Assembly: GCA_014904845.1 (NCBI GenBank)
Contig: MU119245.1
Coordinates: 248,001 to 312,000 of the forward strand
Direction: 5' to 3'
Origin: Acephala macrosclerotiorum
Lineage: Eukaryota > Ascomycota > Leotiomycetes > Helotiales > Mollisiaceae
DNA length: 64,000 nt
This document shows, in pieces, positions 11,158 through 22,451 of this stretch. The position numbers and the translations under genes are program-made. Each line of letters begins with the position of its first letter. Positions within the stretch are counted from its first letter, which is position 1. The notes beneath the pieces are model-generated. The model was not told the origin of the DNA. It saw nothing but the letters and a program-made list of their open reading frames with translations, and made no database searches.

Positions 11158-13134
11158 ATGACAGACTCTGTCTTCAACATAGAAGAGCCTCAGCCCAAGC
11201 GGCAAAAACGCATCGAAAGTTCACGCACTCTGTCCCAGCCTGATCGAAGTCAGGCTACGATATATCAGCCCCTGGACAAAGCAAAACGCGAGATCCGAAT
11301 ATGCGATCTCAGACCCGCTCCTGAGTGCTCAGATTCATTACAATGTTCTTTACGCATTATTCCAATCGACAAAGCTGGGAAATTTGTCGCGTTCTCTTAT
11401 GTTTGGGGTACGGATGCCGCAACCGAGACAATCTCTGTGGACGGGATCTTGCATCCAATCAGGCCAAACCTGGCTGCTGGTCTTCGACAATTTCGTGCGC
11501 GATTCCCACGGCGTTCCCATCTCAGAACGAGGCAGCAGTCTCGTCCTATATCAATATGGGCGGATGCAATTTGCATAGACCAGGACAGTGTCGAAGAACG
11601 CAACCATCAAGTCAATCTCATGAGATTGATATTCACTAGATGCGAATATACTTTTTCGTGGCTTGGGGAGGCCGATGAGAATAGTGATCTTGCAATGGAC
11701 TGCATAGCCAAAATAGCAAGCTCCCCGGCTGATGAACTAAGCACTGAGTCTTTTATATGGAACTTAACACAAGAGAGTCCATTCTACGAGGCTGATCCCT
11801 GGGTTGCAATTCATCAGCTATTCAGACGCGATTTTTGGTATCGAGTTTGGATCTTCCAGGAGCTAGTACTTCCAAAAGACCTGATTGTAGGCTGTGGATC
11901 GAGGTCACTTCCTTGGTCAAAGTTCGAAGAGTTAGAAAATTTGCGTGGATGCGACGATCTACTGGCACGGGATGGGTTCCTCATCCGGGAAGCGATCACT
12001 CACTTAGACACCGACATTCAAGACAAAATAGTAGCAGTCTGCAGGATCCTGCTGACAGTTCTGCCAAACATAGGGTTTTTGAGAGAAAATGATCGTCGGC
12101 CTCACTCATACGACATAGAGGAAATGCTCCATTACAGTCGTCATTTACAAGCTACCGATCCAAGGGACAAGATTTATGGCTTTCTAGCTCTTACTACGAA
12201 TCACAATATACAACCTGATTACTCTAAGACCACCCAACAAGTTTATACCGAAGTTGCTAGATCAATATTACCGCACTATCCCAATCTTCTCGCCTACAGT
12301 GGTATATCCACTCGGAAGAATGCCACAAGTCCATCAATAGCCTCTTCCTGGGTTCCCGACTGGGATTGGATCACTCGATCGGCGGCAACGGTTGCGACGA
12401 CTTGGAAGGGTTTGGATCTAAACAGCACTTATCCGGGCGATTATTTCGGTTTGCGCAAGTTCGAGTTTAAACACTTTCCAGATGTGGAAGTACTACGTTT
12501 TCGTGGCCAGATCTGCCACATGGTTGTTAACCCGACTTTCTATACTAAATGTCTGGATCCAAAAAATCTGGCAGTTGCGATCCGTAACATGTATGGCCGT
12601 TCCTATCCCCAATGGAATGACAACAATCGCCCTCAAGAACCAATATCAAAGCTCGTGGCACTTTACCGCACATTTATACAGCATGGCATGACCCGAGGGA
12701 TATCAGAGGAGCATTCAGAGCTGGCAGCAGGCTTCTGCTACAGCATAAGTCTTAGAATAGGGAGCAGCAACGACACGGAGACTTCCATAGCAAAAATTTC
12801 TCTTGCCATATTGCTCCAGTTATTTGAAAAGGAGTTTGGGGAACAACCAGAAGCATTCAGTCACTCAGAAAGATACAGCGACGGCTATCTAGCAGAGGAA
12901 AAAGCAAGTCTACACCAAAGAGTCTTTTTCGAGACCACCGCAGGCCACTTTGGCCTGGGACCTCCAGATGTCAAAGACGGTGATATAATCTGCAAGATAT
13001 ATGGTTGTCGGTGGCCTTGTGTTATTCGGAAAGTGGATTCGCATTATGTTCTTGTGGGAGCGTGTTGGGTGCTAGGTTTTATGGATGATCAAGGACTAGA
13101 TAAATCACACAGTGAAATGATTGAAATTTGGTAG
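11158..13134 (+). CDS. HET-domain protein (heterokaryon incompatibility type)
   Basis: Intronless, 658 residues. The HET domain spans about residues 60-230: FVAFSYVWG (76-84), ISIWADAICIDQ (131-142) with EERNHQVNLM, then RCEYTFSWLG (161-170). LQATDPRDKIYGFLAL follows later, as in other members. HET domains trigger growth arrest or cell death when incompatible alleles meet at hyphal fusion, but most family members have no assigned partner. The C-terminal half is uncharacterised and ends with the motif GDIICKIYGCRWPCVIR and a VLVGACWVLGFM segment, which recur at the C-terminus of HET proteins. The start codon follows ATATAAC. No NACHT, WD40 or other effector domain is fused to it. Confidence 0.93.
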   Translation: MTDSVFNIEEPQPKRQKRIESSRTLSQPDRSQATIYQPLDKAKREIRICDLRPAPECSDSLQCSLRIIPIDKAGKFVAFSYVWGTDAATETISVDGILHPIRPNLAAGLRQFRARFPRRSHLRTRQQSRPISIWADAICIDQDSVEERNHQVNLMRLIFTRCEYTFSWLGEADENSDLAMDCIAKIASSPADELSTESFIWNLTQESPFYEADPWVAIHQLFRRDFWYRVWIFQELVLPKDLIVGCGSRSLPWSKFEELENLRGCDDLLARDGFLIREAITHLDTDIQDKIVAVCRILLTVLPNIGFLRENDRRPHSYDIEEMLHYSRHLQATDPRDKIYGFLALTTNHNIQPDYSKTTQQVYTEVARSILPHYPNLLAYSGISTRKNATSPSIASSWVPDWDWITRSAATVATTWKGLDLNSTYPGDYFGLRKFEFKHFPDVEVLRFRGQICHMVVNPTFYTKCLDPKNLAVAIRNMYGRSYPQWNDNNRPQEPISKLVALYRTFIQHGMTRGISEEHSELAAGFCYSISLRIGSSNDTETSIAKISLAILLQLFEKEFGEQPEAFSHSERYSDGYLAEEKASLHQRVFFETTAGHFGLGPPDVKDGDIICKIYGCRWPCVIRKVDSHYVLVGACWVLGFMDDQGLDKSHSEMIEIW

Positions 13135-13357
13135 GGCCAGGAGTACAAGGAAAACATTTCAAGCTTGACACTATTTCCTTGATCGCTACTTTTTTGAAAT
13201 GAGGCTTGCCAACAGAGTTGAGCCGTGTAAAGTGATATCAAAATTGATGAGAAACGTTATAACGTCCAGGGTTAGCCAAGTGCAAGTCTAAAACGAGTTG
13301 ATCCGAATTCAAGCTTTGAAGTCCGGATTCCTTGTATTTTTATAGTATATCCTCAAT

Positions 13358-13405
<48 letters not shown>

Positions 13406-14181
13406 GAAAACGTACGGAATAAAGTTCAAAACCAGGCTTGAAACCAGGCTAAAATAACTATTTTCAAACTCTCAAATTAGATTCGAATTTGCTAATTCAA
13501 AGATTTTACCGAGTTGGATGAGCAAGTTAAGACTCGAATCTAATCCGAGTAGGGATTGGACTTAGCTAATCCTGATAACGTCCACTTCCTTTCATTTGCC
13601 TTTATTTCTCGTACATGATACTATCAGAGATATAATACAACAGAATAATAGCATTACTTTTTTGAGTCATTTCTATTCGACGCTTAACACATAAAGAGCT
13701 TAGAAATCGAAAGGCATGATCTCATGAAAAAATGCTCAGGGACTGCCCACACTGCTTAGTCTGCCGAGGCAAGCTTACTAACCGAATGCGAAGCACAAGA
13801 GAGAAGGAGTTGGGTTGATAATACCCAAGATAACAGGGGATAGATGAACGCCGTTGCGATAGATCGAAACTCGGAGGCATTTGGATGCAGGATGTTGAAA
13901 AAAAGACACGAGAGATAAATGAATAATCACAACCACTCAGAAATAGCAGGACAATGTAGTACATCAGGAGAGAACGTCTCTTTTTGATTCGTAACCCTGT
14001 TGGGAATTTCGAGCTCGCTCGATCTGACTCTAAGTCATAAACATAAATGTACATCGAAGAAGAAAAGCATAATCATAGATATATACAAGAAGTTCACTCC
14101 ATCCATACTCCATCCCCTTTTTCCTTCCCTCATTCTCTTTTCACCCCTTCCCCTCATCCCGAAACAATGCTAAAAAAGCAT
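13135..14181. other. Intergenic with AT-rich segment
   Basis: Downstream of the HET gene the sequence becomes AT-rich around a long A run (annotated separately). Next to it are two copies of AACCAGGCT (near 13431 and 13443) and several TCGAATT/GAATTC-like words. No coding frame is convincing. The convergent AA9 gene ends at 14182. Confidence 0.5.
13363..13403 (+). repeat. Poly(A) tract, 41 bp
   Basis: An uninterrupted run of 41 adenines after CAATTCTTT. It may be the 3' tail of an inserted non-LTR retroelement or processed transcript, or simple slippage. I could not identify a target-site duplication by eye. Confidence 0.8.
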
Positions 14182-15945
14182 TTAAAGGCCGGTAGGCTTA
14201 GCGAATCCAGCACCAGTGCCATGTGGGTGGTGGTGGTGATGAGTTGGGTGGGCTGCACCAGAAGGAGCGGCGAATCCGCCGCTGGCCTTAGCAAATCCCT
14301 TGAAGTTGCCGAAAGAACCAGTTCCAGTTGGCTTAGCACCACCGAAGCCACCGTGACCACCAGTGTGGTGAGCAAAGCCACCGCTTGGGTGAGCGAATCC
14401 CGTACCGGTAGCCTGAGATCCCAAACCAGTGAATTGGTCGAATTGTCTCGCAGCGAGATCACGGGCGTGGCGACGGGAGACATTGGCGACGGTGTTAGCA
14501 TCGTAAGAGGTGCCTTTGAATGTGTTGTAGAAAGATGAGATCCAGGAGAGGAGGGTGTTGAGTGTTGTTCCTTCTGGGAGGGTTGCGTCTCCTGAGGTGG
14601 CGGATGCCGAGGTGCTTGATGTAGTGGTTGTAGCTGCGGCTTTAGTGAAAGCTGGGAGGGTGGTTGCGATTGTGACGGAGGCGGCAGAGGTGGTCAGGAT
14701 TGATTCAGTGTTGATGGCTCCGACGTTGACGGATGAAGAGATGGAGAAGACAGCTGCGGAGGTCTTGGATGACTTGTTCTTGCAGGCAGACTTGGACTTC
14801 TTGGAGCTGGTTGGGGTGGTGCTGTTGCCGTATGGGGCAGAAGCTGCGATTTGGGCAACGCTTGGGGTAATACCAGCAGAAACAGCAGATGAAGTTGCAG
14901 ATGAGGCGGCAGTAACACCAACAGCGCTTGATGCAACAGCTGGGGTGGCGATAGAGGAAGCAGCAGCCTGTAAAAGATTGATTAGCCAATATCTTGGGTA
15001 CATGGAGGGAAGGTAGCTTACAGTAGTCGAGGCAACAACGGCAGAACCAGAGTCAATGATACCGGAAGCGGCAGCGGTGGCAGATGGCTGTTGAGTCTCA
15101 GACATGCTGACAGCGCCAGAGTACAGAGTTGGACCTGGGATCTCGTAGGTGGAGAGAGATTGGTAAATATTGACAAGGATACCGGCATCAGTCTCAGAGT
15201 AGAGAGCGGTTCCAAGAGTACCAGATGGAGTTGCGGTTCCGGTACCAGTGATCTCGAGGTTAACACATTGAGGGTAGTTTTGAGCTCCATCGGACTCCTC
15301 AGCAGAGTGAAGAGCAATGATCTCGTGTCGGAGAACATAGTTGCCAGAGGCGATGTCTGTTGGGATGGTGACAGACCAAGAGTTGTTGTTGGCAATCAAG
15401 GTATCGGAAGCCCAGTTACCGGGGACGGTGGTGTCATCGTAAAGTCCACCAGCATCAATCTTGAACCACTCAAGGGTGGTCTTGTCAACAGTTGAGCAGT
15501 CACCGTTGCAGTTGGCGAGGTAGTCTAGATCTGTTAGCGAGGAGCCTCGAAGCGGAGCATGGCACGTACCAATGACTGGGCCGTGGTGAGATGATGGCCA
15601 GGCAGTCCATTGAAGCTCGACAATACCACCAGCCTTGACTGGAGCAGAAGCTTGAGCGTTGGTAGCACCCAAGTGGCAGATGATATCTGAGGTGCCATAG
15701 GCATTTGGCGCAATGAAACCGTTGCTCAAATCCTCAGGGATGGACCACCCAACAACCTTTGGTGCAGTCTGGAGGTATTGAAAAGATGCGTGGTAACCTT
15801 CATAGCTGGGGAGTTGTTAGCTGATGCTTGAACAAAGTTTTCGATCCACTCACTAGATACCATCAGCCACAATACCGGTGACAGTTCCATGTGCGGAGGC
15901 AAAAGCTACAAGCCCAAAGAGGGCGGCGATCTTGGAGAAGGACAT
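14182..15945 (-). CDS. AA9 lytic polysaccharide monooxygenase with long C-terminal tail
   Basis: Secreted copper enzyme that oxidatively cleaves cellulose and related glucans. Exons 15945-15854, 15805-15570, 15524-15022 and 14967-14182 give 538 residues; the introns are 48, 45 and 54 nt. A signal peptide (residues 1-18, ending AFASA) leaves His19 as the mature N-terminus, so both copper-brace histidines are present: His19 and His104 in [14 protein letters not shown]. Tyr193 in [11 protein letters not shown] fits the axial tyrosine. The intron in GPVI/DYLANC restores the family motif. Instead of a CBM1, a Ser/Thr/Ala-rich linker is followed by a conserved-looking block ([15 protein letters not shown]), a dibasic site [13 protein letters not shown] and a Gly/His-rich tail with five consecutive His. 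The catalytic call is strong; the role of the tail is unknown. Confidence 0.95.
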
Positions 15946-17985
15946 GGTGAAGTGAAGTCTTGAAATCTTCGCACAGCGTAGTGATCGTGATAGTCTTTGA
16001 TTGTACAAGAAAGTATCCCAGCTTCAATCGACTCAATCGATGAAGACGAAAGCGGACAGTGAAAAAGAATGGAAGGCTTGAAAAAGCTGTAAAGAATGTA
16101 ATGCAAAGAAGCTGCTGGTGAGAAAGTCTGAGGGGAATGGAAGACTTGTATATATACAGATGGGAGAAATGAGGACCCGCGCTCAGAGGATGTAGTTTCC
16201 ACTCGGTCGACATCTCTCTGACGGCGGGGTAGCATCTTGACCCACTGAAGTTGGCTTTTCAAGCCTCTGGGCCCATCACAATGCATCGATTCCTGTTGGA
16301 AGCGGTTGGAATCTGGGAATGGACTGCAGTGCCATTGCGTGGCGACCGTCTGGGATTGAGCTGCCCGGCGCCAACCGAAGTAGCGAGAGGGGCAACGTGC
16401 AGAAGAGGGGTGCAGTGCGGCGACGTTGCCCCGTCTGGAGTCTCATGCGAATGGCGCTCAGCAGATAGAAAGCTCGAGATTAGATAGGATTTCGCGTGTT
16501 GTGTCAAGGAGGCTGGAAAGTTCTGAGGGTAATATATTCGCGTGAATCATCCCAGTTGTTCGATGTTTCGGAACCAGGTGAGCGGGCCCCCTCCCTGAGC
16601 TTGACTGCAAACCGACGTTTTGAATGGAGCGATTCCGTCTGATGTTGCCCACGGAAGAATTTGTTTGAAACATTGGTGATGACCTGGCAGGATCTGCCCA
16701 TTTCCCTAGATACCCATGTGAAGATCTTGAGGCATAAACAAACGAGACTAACAGGATGGCGGTGATGTTTATTGAGCTGTGATGTAATCTCTTGTCGAGA
16801 TAAACGAATGGGCTTGCTTCTCGTTTGCACTCCTGCAGTTCGAATGATGGGTGTTTGGAATAAGAAGCTGGATGCCGAGAGCCGCGATCCGCGATGGAAA
16901 ATGGTCCAGGCCACCTGTAGGTCCGAGAGCACCTAGCGTTGCTGACATAAAGCAATATGGGCTTCCTTCCCCCGAGCTCCGTTGTTTTATGAGGAAAGAT
17001 GAAGTTTTGTCGGGATTCCTCCTTTTTATTTTATCGGTGTTGTTCCTGATGTCTGATTTTCATTCTCAAAATCTCCACAATCGTCTCTTGAACTGGGAGG
17101 AAATGAAGTATCTTCAAGCAACGGGCTCGAGGCAGGGGGAGCAATGCTTGATTTCTGGAGCATCTGAAGGAGTCGAGTCTCAGGTGGCTTGGGTCATTTT
17201 GCTAGGTGCAATGTCTGTAATGGTTGAACAATTTCCAATCAACAACGAAATTCATGGGGGTGGGAGGAAATTGGAACATTTCTTGAAGTTGACCCGAAGC
17301 AGAATTCTCGAGCCAATGTCCGAAGTGCCCACAGAACTTTCGATGTGTAACAGGACCCGAGAATGTTGAAGATGACATCGGGGCATTTGACACTCCTGGA
17401 AGTCCGGGGACAGGTGGGAACATGTGATGAAAGCTTCAATTCTTGTCTAGGACATCGAGGCATGTTTACTTGGTACGGACCATTTAGGATGTCGAGCACA
17501 TTGAATTTCGAATTTCGGTATAGAAGAAGATTCATGGTAATAAATTCTAAGGTTATAATTACAGCTTGTCTAATACACAATGAGGGGAGATCAGGGCATA
17601 GAGAGCATAAACAAGAAGACAACACTCATCGGCACGACATACATCCACTTTGTCGGTCCTTGGTCTCGACTCAAGCTGGCGAGGCATGTCATACCCCAGC
17701 CTTATCATCATGGGAAGATCATGCATTTTATTCATCATCCCGACGTAATCAGGCAATAACTACGCATGCAAGCGTAACTAGATCCCATATGCCTTGTCGT
17801 CAATCTGTCTAAGCAGACGATATCAAATCTCAATTCCTTCCCTTCCCAAATGCATGTACGTTTTCACCGAACGCCTCGTTCCAAACCCAAGCAAACCACC
17901 GCCCACCATCAATATGCCACTCCCAACATATACCCTATACTCAAATCAAGTTGTGCCACCAGCTCCATCAACTGTTTTGATCAAT
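15946..17985. other. Intergenic, about 2 kb
   Basis: Promoter side of the AA9 gene (a TATATATA box-like run near 16151), then about 1.7 kb with only short, overlapping frames lacking protein-like composition. I see no gene or clear repeat. Confidence 0.55.
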
Positions 17986-18483
17986 TTATGCATCATCCTC
18001 GACGCTTGATGTCTGTTCATGTTTCCACCCATCCCGAATCCTCTCATCATGCACATACCCTCCCTCCGTAATCCTCTCCCTCTCCACCTCACTAAACCCG
18101 CCTCCCCTACCCTCGTGGTCCAACACCTCCCTCTCCAACACAATCTCCCGCTTCCTATCCTCTCTATTCCAACTCTGTACTCTGTTGAAACTAGGTTTCC
18201 ATTCTGCTACCGGAGACGGTAGGGTTTCTCCAAAGCTGTTTCTTCTGCCATCGAAGGCCCTGCCGCTGCTCTTGATTGACGTCGGGGACGTTGAAGGGGT
18301 CGAGGATGACAGGTTTGTAGTTGATTCGGAAGGGATGGTGGTCGGGGAGATGGGGGAGGTGATGGAGTCGCTGCAGGATGTTGATAGTTGGGCGGAAGAT
18401 TGAGAGGATTTTATGTCGGAGGTAGGTTCGTGGGTGTTGGAGGAGGAGACGGCAAAGGGGTTTTTGAGGATTGGTGTTTCCAT
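17986..18483 (-). CDS. Small Ser/Thr-rich conserved-looking protein
   Basis: Single-exon frame of 165 residues from ATG 18483. The first 75 residues are a Ser/Thr/Pro low-complexity region. Then comes a compact charged block, GRAFDGRRNSFGE, followed by FNRVQSWNREDRKREIV and an acidic/basic C-terminus (EREVLDHEGRGGGFSEVERER). The block RxxSWNxEDxKRE resembles a short motif I have seen in small Pezizomycotina proteins of unknown function, so I regard it as a real gene. No signal peptide, membrane segment or catalytic motif is visible. Divergent composition in the other frames supports this one. The function is unknown. Confidence 0.65.
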   Translation of the reverse strand: METPILKNPFAVSSSNTHEPTSDIKSSQSSAQLSTSCSDSITSPISPTTIPSESTTNLSSSTPSTSPTSIKSSGRAFDGRRNSFGETLPSPVAEWKPSFNRVQSWNREDRKREIVLEREVLDHEGRGGGFSEVERERITEGGYVHDERIRDGWKHEQTSSVEDDA

Positions 18484-19772
18484 TGTGTTCGTGTGTTCGT
18501 GTCTTTATTATCGATCGAAGACTTCGTTGTATCGTGATATGTTTTATCGTTGTTCTGAAGAGGGCAGTGTCAGCAGACGTACGAATCTATATATACCCCT
18601 TCTATTTGTCAACTCGCCATCAAAATTCCCGGGAAACTGAGCCTCACCTGATTCTTCCGATACACGGCAGCCACGCAGTACGTAGGGTCCAGTTACAAGC
18701 CAAGTTACCTGTAATTGATTGTTTGGAACTGAATTCAGGACAGTGGCTTGGGGCGTTATATATCCTGACCGTCACACAAGGTCTTGCTTACCGTCTTCAA
18801 CCTTATGCTTCTGACGCACGGCTTCCCCTCTCTTGGACCGCCTTCTTCGGAATCTCACCCTACACCCCCGCAAACGCCACCCAACATGCTGAATCGAGAA
18901 CGAAGATTGAACCCTGATTTGCACTCACCTATCTTCCCCTCAGTAAACCCCAATCACCTACCTGGATCAAGTTTGCTTTGGCTCAAGCAGCTTCTAGGTT
19001 GGGAACATTGCATGTGGTCGACATCTGAATTGACGCCACTCACTGGCCGAGAACGATATGATCGGATTTCGATCATCCCATCCCATATGCCCCATATGAG
19101 GAGGCGAGACCTGTGCTTGGACTCTCTGCTTGCCGCGCAGCATGTGTGTACAGCGTAGTAGTGTGGTGTGGTCCAAAACATTTCCGCCACCAAAACTCTC
19201 AGGGGTCTCTTCTCGCTTAGCTTTCCCCCTAGTATTATAATAGGCTTAGCGGAGCTGCTTTAGTGCGGGGTTTATCTTGGCGGGGTAGATCGAGTTCATC
19301 GCATCTTTCCAAGGTTTGTTTTTTGTATCACTACAACACGCGCAATACCGTTTCATCACAAAACCATGTATCGGACGGGATGAGAATTAAGTGAGGAATT
19401 TTTTTCATTCAGAAAAGGGGTTCTGTAATACTCCACAACGCCTTCCTCCATCAGCACAGTATCATCGCGATGAGCTCAATAGCTATGACGCCACGAATCC
19501 TCCTCCACGGTTCAGAGAGCAAACTCCAAGAGAATAGGAAGAAACAATAGCCTTCCAAGCCAACACCCAGAGCGATGCAACAATAGGAGATGAAAAATTC
19601 ACACGCCGCGCTATGCATGGGTATGAAAGGTATAGACAACAGAAAAATCCGCCCGCAGGAGCTTCTCGAAAAGAGTGGTATCACGGCCGTCTACAACAGA
19701 AATTGTTTTGTGTTTCGACACCGCACAACAGATCCATAACCATAACAGCGACCAATTCGTTCGTTTTGTTCG
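18484..19772. other. Intergenic, about 1.3 kb
   Basis: Upstream region of the small Ser-rich gene and 3' side of the FHA gene. No coding frame with support is seen. An AT-biased stretch lies near 19380-19410. Confidence 0.55.
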
Positions 19773-21342
19773 TTAAGGGGTTCGGGGACGTTTCCAGTAG
19801 TATTGCTGAGGTGAGTGTTAATATATTTATGAGAGAGAAGTCAGGAAGATGTACCTTGTGTTGTTTTCTGCAGTTGCGGAGACTAGGTTTTCGCAGTCCA
19901 TCGACGACGGCTGCTCTTCTCTGCTCGTCACGGTCTTCATCGGGAATGTAGTAGTACTCTGACTCGAGGGCCTTTCCTGCGGCATCTTTTCCTTCTCGAT
20001 GAATTTCTCCGATGCATGGTGCTGCGATGATTATTTTTCTCAAGTCTTCTTTCGTCAGACCTTTGTTTTCTTGTCCGCGAGGACTTGGGTTGCGGAGGTC
20101 TGCTGGCAGATTGTTGAGAATGACTGAGAGAGGTGTGGAAGAGAGGCGCGAGAATGCTAATTGATTCACAACGTGGTTCACAATGGGAGCAGCTTCGGCG
20201 TCATTAGTGGACTCGGAGCTGGATCTGACTTTTGGGGAAGGTGTTGGGTCACGTCGAGGAAGTTCTGGACTGGCGATTGTGGAGAAGGAGGCCATGCGGG
20301 CAGAGATGTTAGCACCGAAAGGACCAAACGAGTGGACAAAGGGGTCGTTCTCTTCATCGGGGTCGTCTTCTGGTTCGCTGAGCTCACTCGACGGACTCTC
20401 ATTGGGTACTGCGAACGACGTGGCAGCCTGTGTCGACACGAATGATTCCCCAACATCTTGTTCCTCCTCCGGCGATGGTTCATCCTCGTACACCTTAACA
20501 ACCTCTTGCTCTTCCTCATCTGCGAACAAGTCGGACAAATTGCCTGATTGGGAAGGACCAGCTGGAGTTGGAGAGACCGGAGACTCGATCCTCCTCGCGC
20601 GTCGCAGAGGACTAGACTCAATGATCTGCCCACGAGCATTGACTGCAGAAAAACGACCTCTCGGTGAGCTCTCATCATCCCAAGACCCAACAGACACCTT
20701 TCTTTCCCGATCCGGCCACGCGATTCTTACACGCGCGTCTTGTACATCCAGCATGATCTCTGCGAACTCAGTCTCCGACGTGAAAGTATCATCCTTCGCC
20801 AATTCCCAGGTCCTGTTCTGACAGTGTAGCTTTACTCCATTCCACCCCTTGCACTTGATCTCCACCTTGTTCGGCTCGAGGGGAACTGAGGCGGCGATAT
20901 ACCGAGCTTCGACGTGGACGCGGGATATGAGGCGGTTGGCAGACAGTTGGTAGTGGGACGAATTGCTCGATCTGCCCATCCTGAGGGTCTCACCATTCTC
21001 GGGAAGGGTAATTGAGGGTACAGACGAGAGGGGAGCACGTTCTGACACCGAGGATTGCGTTCGATGTATACCCGGTCTGGCGCGAACTTGAGGAGGGGAG
21101 GAGGACAAGATACCTGTTGTCGAGGTGGGAATTGGTGTGGGATACTTCTGGTAAGCATGCTCGCGTTCGGAAGGGGAAGTACGAGCTTGTCTCTTCGAGG
21201 GTCGAGGGAAACCTGGCGACGAGGAGAAGGGCTCGAACGCGGGCAAGAGTGAGGGAGCCGGACGCTTTACACCTGCTGTCGAAGGCAAAGTCGGCTGAGC
21301 AGAATTGATCTTGCTCGGAGAGGAATCCATCATGGCAGACAT
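19773..21342 (-). CDS. FHA-domain protein, Tos4/Plm2-like
   Basis: Predicted nuclear protein of 506 residues in two exons, 21342-19855 and 19805-19773. The 49-nt intron (GTACAT..CTCAG) lets the last exon encode QYYWKRPRTP, so the C-terminus reads CRKQHK-QYYWKRPR. The FHA domain lies at about residues 112-210, with GRSS (123-126), then SRVHVE (140-145), WNGVKL and the closing strand ARVRIAWP. FHA domains bind phosphothreonine. This layout (N-terminal FHA, acidic middle with EDEPSPEEEQD, conserved tail) matches yeast Tos4 and Plm2, which act at G1/S and in the DNA-damage response. Short SSP/TPSP sites in the N-terminus suggest CDK phosphorylation (inference). The upstream region carries ACGCGN motifs, as expected for an MBF/SBF target. 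Confidence 0.85.
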
Positions 21343-21389
21343 CTACCAGACGTTGGTGGTTCCCAGTAAAGACTTTTCAACGTGAAGCA

Positions 21390-21600
21390 GACCGCGTAGG
21401 ACGCGACTGAAGACCACTCTTGATATTGACCGAATTGACGACCTAGAAGGACACTAAAAGTACCGAATTCACGCAAAGGAAAGAGTATGAAGTGGTGAAT
21501 AGGAGGAATGGCCGAGTTTTGAAGGTCAGAAACACGGTCGACCTGTGTTCAGTCCGGAAGATTGGGTCTCTGCTAGGAACGCGAGCAGGCCTAGCGCGTT
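21390..21600. promoter_or_regulatory. Cluster of MCB-like ACGCGN motifs
   Basis: Upstream of the minus-strand FHA gene there are four ACGCGN cores counting both strands: CCGCGT (21392-21397), ACGCGA (21401-21406), ACGCGA (21580-21585) and GCGCGT (21595-21600). MBF binds ACGCGT-type sites in yeasts, and TOS4 is a known G1/S target there, so regulation by an MBF-like factor is a reasonable inference. The region could also serve the divergent L1-fold gene. Confidence 0.5.
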
Positions 21601-21750
21601 CTGAAATCGCTTAATTATTCTGCCCGCAGCACAACTTTATGACGTGCATTAGCCACCAGCGTTATGGTAATGCGACAAAGTTAAGATTTTGACATTTTGG
21701 ATACGATTTGGTTGGGGACATTCATAAATGCATTGAATGTAGTTCTGAAA

Positions 21751-21774
21751 TTCTATATTCTATATTCTATATTC
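21751..21774 (+). repeat. TTCTATA microsatellite, 3.4 copies
   Basis: Three perfect head-to-tail copies of TTCTATA plus TTC. Confidence 0.9.
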
Positions 21775-22451
21775 AACTGCATCACAATCTTCAAGTCGCG
21801 GTTCACGGTTGTCCAAGCTTCTCTTTTATCCCAGCCTCCTCATCGCGGTCTGTCGCGGTCCCTCCACGCTAGGATGTCGATGCACATCAAGAGCCTACGG
21901 CGCGTATGAGACAAATTGGGTCTCGCAGCAGCAAATTGTTCAAATCTTCGGCTTTTCGATTAACAATCGGCCCACTCGGCGGGCAGGAAAATGGAAGGAT
22001 TTTTCGATGAAACTGGAGCGAATTGGTAAAGCTCAAGAATCGTACATGAACTGCATGTACCTAGAAGGCGGTGTGACAGTAAGTGAGAATATAAGTGAGG
22101 TCTGAAAATGGGAGTTGGGATGAAAAGAACCTCACGTGCGGAATTACCACAAACACAGATAAGAATGCAATGCCTCCCTTATAATCTTATAGCCTCATGT
22201 AATTTCTTCGTCCTATTCTAGCCTTGTGTTGCATTCCTCACGTTCATGAGAAGCCTCGTTGGCCCGAATAGGCTAGACACCGGCGATTTTGATCCTAGCT
22301 TTACCGACGTTCTAAAAATTTCAGATATCGAAAATTATTTGGCGGGACAATCGCAAAGTGCTTCACAATCGCACTCGACACCACGGTTCGAGGATTCCAC
22401 CAAATCCACAAGAATTTATACTTGAGGATTTTCGTATTGTGTAATCGCAAG

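Larger units (their letters stand above)
21343..22451. other. Divergent intergenic region
   Basis: About 1.1 kb between the FHA gene (-) and the L1-fold gene (+). It holds the MCB-like cluster and the TTCTATA microsatellite annotated separately. No coding frame is supported. Confidence 0.55.

Noticed and set aside
14047..15016. Long plus-strand frames of 163 and 153 codons
   Set aside because: They are antisense to the AA9 gene's Ser/Thr/Ala-rich linker and tail; low-complexity coding DNA leaves the opposite strand open.
17363..17812. 149-codon plus-strand frame
   Set aside because: Begins on a non-ATG codon; Arg/His/Ser-rich random-like translation with an overlapping minus-strand frame of equal length.
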